DNA from: Bacillota bacterium
GTDB lineage: Bacteria; Bacillota; Clostridia; Tissierellales; Sporanaerobacteraceae
DNA: 6,285 nt
Direction: 5' to 3'
Assembly (NCBI GenBank): GCA_029779375.1
Contig: JAKPAR010000132.1
Coordinates: 1-6,285, forward strand
This document shows, in pieces, positions 1 through 4,946 of this stretch (position 1 is the first letter of the stretch; each line of letters opens with the position of its first letter). The notes beneath the pieces are model-generated. The model made no database searches. It worked only from the letters and a program-made list of their open reading frames with translations, and had not been told where the DNA came from. The translations under genes and the position numbers were made by a program.

Positions 1-1
1 T

Positions 2-1126
2 ATGAAAAGATTTTTAATGATATTCTTAATATTTACAATGATATTCTTAAGCGGATGTTGGGATTCAATTGAAATAAATGAGAGAAATTTTGTCATCCTT
101 GTGGGAGTAGATTTAAACAAAGATCCGAATGAAGAAGGAAGATATGTGATTACCTATGTTTATCCCAATATAGGAGCTGTGGGAAAAAATCCATCACAAA
201 AAGAAACTAAATTTGTCAAGTCTACAGTTGCTGAAACAGTTTTTGATGGAAGCAGACAACTGACAACTAGAATGAATAACCCTTTTTTTTTCAAACATTT
301 GAAAGTAATGGTCATAGGAGAAGAATTGTTCAAAGAACCAGAAATGATAAAAGAATTTTTTGATGGAATAAATAGAGATCCTAGAATCAATACCAAAGCA
401 ATGGTTGTAGTGGCTCAAGGAACTGCAAAGGATGTAGTAAGTACAAAGATGGAGGAGTTGGCAGTTATAGGAGGATATTTAAGCAGTATGCTTCAAAATG
501 ATAGTGTTGCGGCAAGATTTACTTCTCAAACTTTTTCGGAGGTCATAAAAAATTTCGATTTTTGCAAGGCAACTATAGTTCCTCGAGCTGTGCCTAAGAA
601 AAATGAATTCAAATTGTCTGGAGGAGCAGTTTTAAAAGACTATAAACTTATAGGCTGGATAGGGGAAAAAGAAAATAGAGCTATTGCAATGGTTAGAAAT
701 AAAGTCAAGTCTGAAATAATAGATATACCTTACAATGGCAAAGTTGTTTCTTATATAATAACGGATGCTAGTTGTAAAAAGCATGTGAGTGAAATGGGAG
801 AAAAAATAAAAGTAGATTTGAATATTTTTGTTGAAGGATATATTCAACAATATCCAAATAACGATAAAGAAGATGTTTTCAATCCACAAATTATTGAGCA
901 AGTACAAGAAAAGGTATCAGAAACCATAAAAAAGGGGATAGAAGATTCGGTTAATAAATTGCAAAAAAAATACAATGCAGATGCTATAGGAATGGCGGAA
1001 TATATATATAAGTTCAAACCAGATTTGTGGGAAAAGGTGAATGAGGATTGGGACGAAGTGTTTCCTAATTTAGATATAAATGTAATTGTAGATACTAAAA
1101 TAAGAAGGGCTGGTCTTACAATGTGA
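2..1126 (+). CDS. gerC: Ger(x)C-family spore germinant-receptor lipoprotein (C subunit)
   Basis: This is the C subunit of a GerA-type germinant receptor, a lipoprotein anchored on the outer face of the spore inner membrane that works with A and B subunits to sense nutrients. The 374-residue product starts with a short basic signal peptide and hydrophobic stretch (residues 4-16). A lipobox LSGC follows, with the lipidated cysteine at 19, and then the family-typical GCWD..EIN segment leading to NFVILVGVDL. An N-terminal domain runs to about residue 200. The C-terminal GerAC domain begins near 205 (LSGGAVLKDYKLIGW) and ends with the characteristic amphipathic region at 328-372, finishing in KIRRAGL. 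Length is normal for the family and the gene is intact. The start is the first ATG, at base 2; its ribosome binding site lies outside the window. The A and B genes are expected upstream. The symbol is generic, because the paralogue type (gerA, gerB, gerK) cannot be told from this gene alone. Confidence 0.93.
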   Translation: MKRFLMIFLIFTMIFLSGCWDSIEINERNFVILVGVDLNKDPNEEGRYVITYVYPNIGAVGKNPSQKETKFVKSTVAETVFDGSRQLTTRMNNPFFFKHLKVMVIGEELFKEPEMIKEFFDGINRDPRINTKAMVVVAQGTAKDVVSTKMEELAVIGGYLSSMLQNDSVAARFTSQTFSEVIKNFDFCKATIVPRAVPKKNEFKLSGGAVLKDYKLIGWIGEKENRAIAMVRNKVKSEIIDIPYNGKVVSYIITDASCKKHVSEMGEKIKVDLNIFVEGYIQQYPNNDKEDVFNPQIIEQVQEKVSETIKKGIEDSVNKLQKKYNADAIGMAEYIYKFKPDLWEKVNEDWDEVFPNLDINVIVDTKIRRAGLTM

Positions 1127-1141
1127 ATATGAGAAAAATAT

Positions 1142-1170
1142 GAATAAAAAAATGTTTTTGGTCAATACTT
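1142..1170 (+). promoter_or_regulatory. Candidate sigma-F-type promoter for spoIIR
   Basis: GAATA at 1142-1146 resembles the -35 element shared by forespore sigma factors (GHATR). After a 14-base spacer, GTCAATACTT at 1161-1170 fits the sigma-F -10 pattern GGnnAnAnTw at all but the second G. The transcript would start just upstream of the spoIIR ribosome binding site. In Bacillus subtilis spoIIR is a sigma-F gene, so the position makes sense. The match is by eye in very AT-rich DNA, so chance similarity is possible. Confidence 0.42.
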
Positions 1171-1207
1171 ACTAATAAATAGAAATGAACAAAACGGACA
1201 AGACTCT

Positions 1208-1214
1208 GAGGAGG
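1208..1214 (+). promoter_or_regulatory. Ribosome binding site that fixes the spoIIR start
   Basis: GAGGAGG lies 6 bases before the ATG at 1221. The same frame is open back to an ATG at 1185, but that codon has no Shine-Dalgarno sequence and would put this site inside the gene. The ATG at 1215 touches the site and is too close. The site therefore selects 1221. Confidence 0.85.
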
Positions 1215-1220
1215 ATGAAA

Positions 1221-1829
1221 ATGAAAGAGAAAAAACTTATTCTCATATTGTCACTATTTATCATCACAATGGTATATATAGTCTATCCCTATGAAAACAT
1301 ACATACTTCAAATGAAATGGATATAAAAAAAGAAGTCATTAGATTTCATGTTATAGCCAATAGTGATTCTCCTGAAGATCAAGAACTGAAACTTAAAGTG
1401 AGAGATGAAATACTATCAGGAGTTGGAAAGAAATTTGATATTTCTTCAAGTGTAGAGGAGTCTAGAAGTATTATAGAAAAAAATGTGGATGAAATAAAAC
1501 ATATTGCAGAAGAAGAAATTAAGAGACAGGGAAAAGATTATGATGTAAGGGTGATTTTAGGTAAAGATACATTTCCTACAAAGAGCTATGGGGATTTAAC
1601 ACTTCCAGCAGGAGAATATGAAGCACTTAAAGTAATCATAGGAGAGGGAAAAGGGAAAAATTGGTGGTGTGTTATGTTTCCGCCCCTATGTTTTGTAGAT
1701 ATAAATCATGGGGTTTCTGCTACAAGTGAATTAAATATGGTAGAGAACAATCAAGAAATAAGGCCAAAATCAAAATTTGTGGAACTATTTCAGAAAACTA
1801 AAATACAAATAGGAAGGATGTTTAAATAA
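1221..1829 (+). CDS. spoIIR: Stage II sporulation protein R (SpoIIR), forespore signal for pro-sigma-E processing
   Basis: SpoIIR is made in the forespore under sigma-F, exported into the intermembrane space, and there activates the membrane protease SpoIIGA, which cleaves pro-sigma-E in the mother cell. From the 1221 start the product has 202 residues. A lysine-rich start and one hydrophobic segment (6-22) serve as export signal. Family signatures follow: RFHVIANSDSPEDQ (41-54), then LKLKVRDEIL (56-65), YGDLTLPAGEYEAL (123-136) and NWWCVMFPPLCFVD (147-160) with cysteines 150 and 157. The length is close to the roughly 220 residues of the B. subtilis protein. A 91-base gap separates the preceding stop (ending 1126) from this ATG (1221), with a candidate forespore promoter in it. 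The last codons form the 5' arm of the terminator. I am confident of the identity; only the exact start is inferred. Confidence 0.95.
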   Translation: MKEKKLILILSLFIITMVYIVYPYENIHTSNEMDIKKEVIRFHVIANSDSPEDQELKLKVRDEILSGVGKKFDISSSVEESRSIIEKNVDEIKHIAEEEIKRQGKDYDVRVILGKDTFPTKSYGDLTLPAGEYEALKVIIGEGKGKNWWCVMFPPLCFVDINHGVSATSELNMVENNQEIRPKSKFVELFQKTKIQIGRMFK

Positions 1830-1841
1830 ACATCCTTTTTT
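1814..1841 (+). terminator. Intrinsic terminator of spoIIR, overlapping its 3' end
   Basis: The arms AAGGATGTTT (1814-1823) and AAACATCCTT (1828-1837) pair perfectly over 10 bp around a four-base loop, and a run of six T (1836-1841, the first two in the stem) follows. The 5' arm is the final spoIIR coding sequence, and the stop codon at 1827-1829 spans loop and 3' arm. This separates spoIIR from sleB transcriptionally. Confidence 0.88.
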
Positions 1842-1844
1842 CTT

Positions 1845-1873
1845 GCATAAAAACTTTTATTTTACAAAAAATA
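1845..1873 (+). promoter_or_regulatory. Candidate sigma-G-type promoter for sleB-ypeB
   Basis: GCATA at 1845-1849 fits the forespore -35 consensus GHATR perfectly. After 17 bases, AAAAATA at 1867-1873 matches five of seven positions of the sigma-G -10 pattern CATAMTA. The element starts four bases after the T-run of the spoIIR terminator and lies before the sleB ribosome binding site. In B. subtilis sleB-ypeB is a sigma-G operon, which agrees. The poly-A context makes the -10 match weak by itself. Confidence 0.5.
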
Positions 1874-1890
1874 AACTTACAAATAAAATG

Positions 1891-1898
1891 AAAGGAGG
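1891..1898 (+). promoter_or_regulatory. Ribosome binding site supporting a TTG start for sleB
   Basis: AAAGGAGG is followed after 9 bases by TTG at 1908. The reading frame has no ATG codon before residue 190, so this TTG, which begins the signal peptide, is the only sensible start. Confidence 0.85.
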
Positions 1899-1907
1899 AT
1901 TTACCAC

Positions 1908-2639
1908 TTGAAAAAGAAAGTATTTATAGGGACTATAATTATACTACTTATTGTTTCAATATTTACCTTTTATGAACCTACAAAAAAACAATTAGAAACT
2001 TCAGCTAGCTATGATTATTATCAATCTTCTAGAGTATTGTATTGGGGAAGCAGGGGACAGGATGTAAAAAATGTTCAATGGAAACTCAGAAATTGGAAAT
2101 ATTATGATGGAAAAGTAGATGGAGTATATGGAGCTAGAACCTATAGGGCTGTCAGGAGATTTCAAAAGAAAAATGGCTTAAAAGTAGATGGAGTAGTAGG
2201 AGAAAGTACAGCTAGAGCTATGGGATTATCTCTAGGTACTACTTCAAGGGCTGCGGCTAGAAAGACATCTACTGCAGGGATTAATAGAAAAGATGATGTC
2301 TATCTACTTGCAAGGGCAATTCATGGAGAAGCAAGAGGAGAGCCTTATGTAGGGAAAGTAGCTGTAGGAGCAGTTATATTGAATAGGGTAAGACATCCTT
2401 CCTTTCCAAATACAATAGCAGGAGTCATATATCAACCCCTAGCTTTTACAGCTGTAGCTGATGGGCAAATAAATATGGCTCCTGGAAAGGATTCTATAAA
2501 AGCTGCTAAAGATGCAATAAATGGTTGGGATCCCACCTATGGCTGTACCTACTATTGGAACCCAGCTACAGCTACCAGTCGCTGGATATGGTCAAGAAAA
2601 GTCGTACTTAAAATAGGCAAGCACTGGTTTGGAAGATAG
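1908..2639 (+). CDS. sleB: Spore cortex-lytic enzyme SleB (lytic transglycosylase)
   Basis: SleB is stored in the dormant spore and, on germination, cleaves the muramic-delta-lactam-containing cortex peptidoglycan as a lytic transglycosylase. The 243-residue product starts at TTG. It has a basic signal segment with a hydrophobic stretch (residues 5-22), then a peptidoglycan-binding domain at about 42-108 (VLYWGSRGQDVKNVQWKLRN; DGVYGARTYRAVRRFQ; VDGVVGESTARAM). A short Ala/Thr/Arg-rich linker (110-127) precedes the C-terminal cell-wall hydrolase domain at about 128-243. That domain carries HGEARGEP (139-146), in which E141 corresponds to the presumed catalytic glutamate, followed by VAVGAVILNRV, the HPSFPNT motif (163-169) and the aromatic C-terminus CTYYWNP. 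Domain order and length are those of SleB rather than the single-domain CwlJ. ypeB follows immediately, which confirms the assignment. The gene is intact. Confidence 0.96.
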   Translation: MKKKVFIGTIIILLIVSIFTFYEPTKKQLETSASYDYYQSSRVLYWGSRGQDVKNVQWKLRNWKYYDGKVDGVYGARTYRAVRRFQKKNGLKVDGVVGESTARAMGLSLGTTSRAAARKTSTAGINRKDDVYLLARAIHGEARGEPYVGKVAVGAVILNRVRHPSFPNTIAGVIYQPLAFTAVADGQINMAPGKDSIKAAKDAINGWDPTYGCTYYWNPATATSRWIWSRKVVLKIGKHWFGR

Positions 2640-2646
2640 GAGGTGG
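2638..2646 (+). promoter_or_regulatory. ypeB ribosome binding site overlapping the sleB stop codon
   Basis: AGGAGGTGG uses the last two bases of the sleB TAG stop and lies 4 bases before the ypeB ATG at 2651. This spacing suggests translational coupling of the two genes, which fits the need for both proteins together. Confidence 0.8.
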
Positions 2647-2650
2647 AAAG

Positions 2651-4015
2651 ATGAGAGATAAAAGATGGATACTTCCAACAATACTTAGCATTGCTCTTGT
2701 TTTATCTGTAGTTTGGGGGTACAATCAATTAACTGATAAAAAACAATTACAGACCAATTTAACCAATGATTATCAAAGACTTTTTTATGATGCCAAAAAA
2801 CATGTGGAAAACGTACAGGTTTCCTTATCGAAAGCTTTGGTTTCAGAATCTAGAGAACAAAATGTGCTACTACTTTCTCAGATAATGAACGAAGCCTATT
2901 TTGCTCAAGATAAACTTTCTCAACTGCCGGTGACTCACGCAGATATTGCCAAAACAGAAAAGTTTTTGACTCAAGTGGCAGATTATAGTTTTTCGCTTAT
3001 ACAGTCTCATTTAAATGGAGAAGAGATAACGAGCAAACAAAGAGAGGCACTATTTAAACTACAAGAAGGTTCTGCGAATTTCAACAGTGAATTGTCAGCT
3101 CTCCATGACAAAGTATTAGAACAAAACTTTACTGTGAAAAATACTAAGGGAAAACAGAAAAAGAAATTGGAAGAAGCAAATAAAAAGATGTTTGCTACAA
3201 GTCTGGGAAGTATAGAAAAACAAATGGGAAAGGCACCAGAGCTCATATATGATGGACCTTTTTCAGATCAAGAAATAAATAAAAAACCATTGGGGCTTGG
3301 GAACAAAAAATTTACTCAAAGTCAAGCTGAAAAAGTAGCCAGAGATTTTTTGGGCAATAAAAAAATAGATAAAGTAACTTCCTTTGAAAAAGGCGAAGAT
3401 ATTTCTACAGCTAGAATTCCATCCTATACTTTTAGCATTTTGCCAAAAAATACTTCAAAAGAAATGGCTATATATATTGGAGTCAGTGAAGTAGGAGGAA
3501 AGGTTGTATGGATGGCCAATCCTAGAGGAGTTTCAAATATAAATATCTCACCTAAGCAAGCAGAAGAAAAAGCACTAAAATTTCTTAAGGAAAAAGGATA
3601 TCAAGATATGGAACCAAATTATTCTTTAAAATATGATGGAACAATACTATTTAATTTTGCCTACAAGCAAGATGATGTCACTATATATCCCGATCTTGTA
3701 AAAGTTAAAGTTGCATTAGACAATGGAGAAATAGTAGGATTTGATTCTTCTACCTACTTGATGAATCACAAAGATAGAAATATTGAAAAGCCTTCTTTGA
3801 CAAAAGAAGAGGCAAGAAAAAAAGTAAAAGTTGACTTTGATATAGATAGTATAAGGCTTGCTATGATTCCAAAAGGAAGCAAGGAGCTATTATGTTATGA
3901 ATTTAAAGGAAAATATAAAGATTCTGATTTCATCATATATATAAATGCAATGAATGGAAAAGAAGAACAAATACTTCAAATAATTAAAGATGAAAATGGT
4001 ACTCTCACCTTCTAA
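2651..4015 (+). CDS. ypeB: Germination protein YpeB, partner of SleB, with PepSY repeats
   Basis: YpeB is needed for SleB to be deposited stably in the spore, and the two proteins depend on each other; YpeB is degraded during germination. The 454-residue product has an N-terminal membrane anchor or uncleaved signal (residues 6-23) and then a mostly helical, charged region (about 30-190). The YpeB-typical segment LIYDGPFSD is at 198-206. The C-terminal half shows three PepSY-like units, each opening with an Ala/Glu/Lys helix (QAEKVARDFLG near 225, KQAEEKALKFL near 302, EEARKKVKVDF near 386) followed by beta-strands. The last unit ends in FIIYINAMNGKEEQIL (427-442). Length is close to the B. 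subtilis protein (about 450). The start is set by the coupled ribosome binding site and an 11-base gap from sleB. The gene is intact, and a strong terminator follows the stop. Confidence 0.95.
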   Translation: MRDKRWILPTILSIALVLSVVWGYNQLTDKKQLQTNLTNDYQRLFYDAKKHVENVQVSLSKALVSESREQNVLLLSQIMNEAYFAQDKLSQLPVTHADIAKTEKFLTQVADYSFSLIQSHLNGEEITSKQREALFKLQEGSANFNSELSALHDKVLEQNFTVKNTKGKQKKKLEEANKKMFATSLGSIEKQMGKAPELIYDGPFSDQEINKKPLGLGNKKFTQSQAEKVARDFLGNKKIDKVTSFEKGEDISTARIPSYTFSILPKNTSKEMAIYIGVSEVGGKVVWMANPRGVSNINISPKQAEEKALKFLKEKGYQDMEPNYSLKYDGTILFNFAYKQDDVTIYPDLVKVKVALDNGEIVGFDSSTYLMNHKDRNIEKPSLTKEEARKKVKVDFDIDSIRLAMIPKGSKELLCYEFKGKYKDSDFIIYINAMNGKEEQILQIIKDENGTLTF

Positions 4016-4022
4016 AAATAAG

Positions 4023-4051
4023 TTGTAAATTCCCCCTTTTATCTATACAAT
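4023..4051 (+). promoter_or_regulatory. Candidate sigma-A promoter for murI inside the terminator
   Basis: TTGTAA (4023-4028; four of six against TTGACA) and TACAAT (4046-4051; five of six against TATAAT) are separated by the optimal 17 bases. A perfect TATAAT overlaps at 4051-4056, but no acceptable -35 is spaced for it. Initiation from the first pair would fall at about 4058-4061, just at the murI ribosome binding site and after the 5' arm of the hairpin. This would give murI its own vegetative promoter. The call is by eye. Confidence 0.5.
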
Positions 4052-4073
4052 ATAATAAAAGGGGGAATTTTTT
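4027..4073 (+). terminator. Intrinsic terminator of sleB-ypeB, abutting the murI start codon
   Basis: Arms at 4027-4042 and 4055-4070 pair perfectly over 16 bp, with a CCCCC/GGGGG core, around a 12-base loop. A run of six T (4068-4073) ends exactly at the murI ATG (4074). It is a very stable terminator for the upstream operon. The 3' arm also contains the only Shine-Dalgarno-like sequence for murI, so the structure would hide it in any read-through RNA. Confidence 0.88.
4058..4065 (+). promoter_or_regulatory. Atypical murI ribosome binding site in the terminator stem
   Basis: AAAGGGGG ends 8 bases before ATG 4074. It is a G-run variant of the AGGAGG sequences used by every other gene here. 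No other purine-rich candidate lies between the ypeB stop and the murI start. It would be base-paired with 4032-4039 when the full hairpin forms. Confidence 0.6.
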
Positions 4074-4880
4074 ATGGACAATAGACCAATTGGAGTATTT
4101 GATTCAGGTATAGGCGGTCTAACAGTTTTAAAAGAAATTGCAGAACAACTTCCAGGAGAAGATGTAATATATTTTGGAGATACAGCTAGAATTCCTTATG
4201 GAACTAGATCTAGAGAAACAGTCATAAAATATTCTTTTCAATGCATAAGATTCCTCTTAAGTAAAGACATAAAGGCTATAGTTATTGCTTGCAATACTGC
4301 TAGTGCCATGGCATTGGAAGAAGCTAAAAAAGTATTTGAAATACCAATATTGGGAGTTATAGAGCCTGGAGCCAATGCGGCTGTAGCAACTACAAAAAAC
4401 AATAAAATTGGAGTCATAGGGACTGTAGGCACAATAAATAGTGAAGCGTATCAAAGAAAAATAAGAAGACTTCATCCTACATTGGAAGTTATAGGTATTT
4501 CTTGCCCGCTGTTTGTTCCAATAGTTGAAGAAGGATGGGAAGATTCAGATGTAGCGAATATGACAGCAGAGAAATATCTTCAAGAATTAAAAGAACACAA
4601 TATAGATACTTTGGTACTTGGCTGTACCCATTATCCAGCTTTAAGATATACTATTGGAAAAGTCATGGGTGAAAGGGTTACATTGGTAAATCCAGCATAC
4701 GAAACTGCTAAAGTTACCAAAATTCTTCTCAAAGAAAATGGACTGTTTTCCGAAAAAATTGATGGAGGAAAATATGAATTTTATGTAAGTGATGATCCGG
4801 AAAAATTCAGAAGGATTGGTGGAAATATATTGAAAAAGGAAATATCTACCATACAAAAAGTAAATATAGAATTATTATAG
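4074..4880 (+). CDS. murI: Glutamate racemase MurI
   Basis: This cytoplasmic, cofactor-independent racemase interconverts L- and D-glutamate, giving the D-glutamate that MurD adds to the peptidoglycan stem peptide. The 268-residue product is of normal length and shows all the main Asp/Glu racemase motifs: IGVFDSGIGGLTVLKE (6-21) with D10 and S11, then FGDTARIPYGTRS (34-46). The first catalytic cysteine C73 is in VIACNTASA (70-78), and the second, C184, is in LVLGCTHYPAL (180-190) with H186. Near the C-terminus VNPAYETA (205-212) stands where many homologues have an Asp-containing motif, a modest variation. The start ATG directly follows a terminator T-tract and the N-terminus MDNRPIGVFDSG fits homologues, so no other start is needed. 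It is functionally unrelated to the sporulation genes upstream and probably has its own promoter. Confidence 0.96.
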   Translation: MDNRPIGVFDSGIGGLTVLKEIAEQLPGEDVIYFGDTARIPYGTRSRETVIKYSFQCIRFLLSKDIKAIVIACNTASAMALEEAKKVFEIPILGVIEPGANAAVATTKNNKIGVIGTVGTINSEAYQRKIRRLHPTLEVIGISCPLFVPIVEEGWEDSDVANMTAEKYLQELKEHNIDTLVLGCTHYPALRYTIGKVMGERVTLVNPAYETAKVTKILLKENGLFSEKIDGGKYEFYVSDDPEKFRRIGGNILKKEISTIQKVNIELL

Positions 4881-4897
4881 GCACTACTAAGTGCCTA
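4878..4897 (+). terminator. Hairpin at the murI stop codon, possible weak terminator
   Basis: TAGGCACT (4878-4885) and AGTGCCTA (4890-4897) form a perfect 8-bp stem with loop ACTA, beginning with the murI stop codon. Only a short, interrupted AT-rich stretch (ATATTT) follows rather than a clean T-run, so termination may be weak. It could equally be a 3' stabilising hairpin. Confidence 0.45.
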
Positions 4898-4900
4898 ATA

Positions 4901-4919
4901 TTTGGCCATTGGTGCCAAA
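4901..4919. repeat. Inverted repeat upstream of the sigma-54 activator gene
   Basis: TTTGGC (4901-4906) and GCCAAA (4914-4919) form a perfect 6-bp dyad around a 7-base centre, 27 bases before the regulator ATG. It could be an operator bound by the downstream regulator or another protein, or a second RNA hairpin next to the one at 4878-4897. Nothing in the sequence decides between these. Confidence 0.4.
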
Positions 4920-4933
4920 ATTCAGGCAGAGAA

Positions 4934-4941
4934 AAGGAGGG
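4934..4941 (+). promoter_or_regulatory. Ribosome binding site of the sigma-54 activator
   Basis: AAGGAGGG ends 5 bases before ATG 4947 and fixes the start of the regulator. I found no convincing sigma-A or sigma-54 promoter between the murI stop and this site, so the gene may be read from murI or from a promoter not recognisable by eye. Confidence 0.8.
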
Positions 4942-4946
4942 AAAAT

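Noticed and set aside
283..291. Run of nine T in the Ger(x)C gene as a possible phase-variable slippage site
   Set aside because: It encodes an ordinary Phe-Phe-Phe stretch in an intact frame; such runs are expected in DNA this AT-rich.
160..907. Minus-strand open frames inside the Ger(x)C gene
   Set aside because: They lie opposite a well-supported gene, have no good ribosome binding sites and resemble no protein family; similar frames opposite ypeB and murI were rejected likewise.
1127..1207. Terminator or small RNA between the Ger(x)C gene and spoIIR
   Set aside because: Only a short A-run/T-run pairing near 1146-1159 is present, with no GC-containing stem; the region holds no other visible structure beyond the candidate promoter.
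1185..1220. Upstream in-frame ATG codons giving a SpoIIR 12 residues longer
   Set aside because: ATG 1185 has no Shine-Dalgarno sequence, and the strong GAGGAGG at 1208-1214 is ideally placed for ATG 1221, which starts a normal export signal.
4016..4073. Riboswitch or T-box leader for murI
   Set aside because: The gap is only 58 bases and is filled by a simple terminator hairpin; there is no room for an aptamer or T-box core.
4902..4916. Possible sigma-54 (-24/-12) promoter before the activator gene
   Set aside because: The GG and GC doublets are 8 bases apart instead of the required 10, and no other pair with correct spacing is present.
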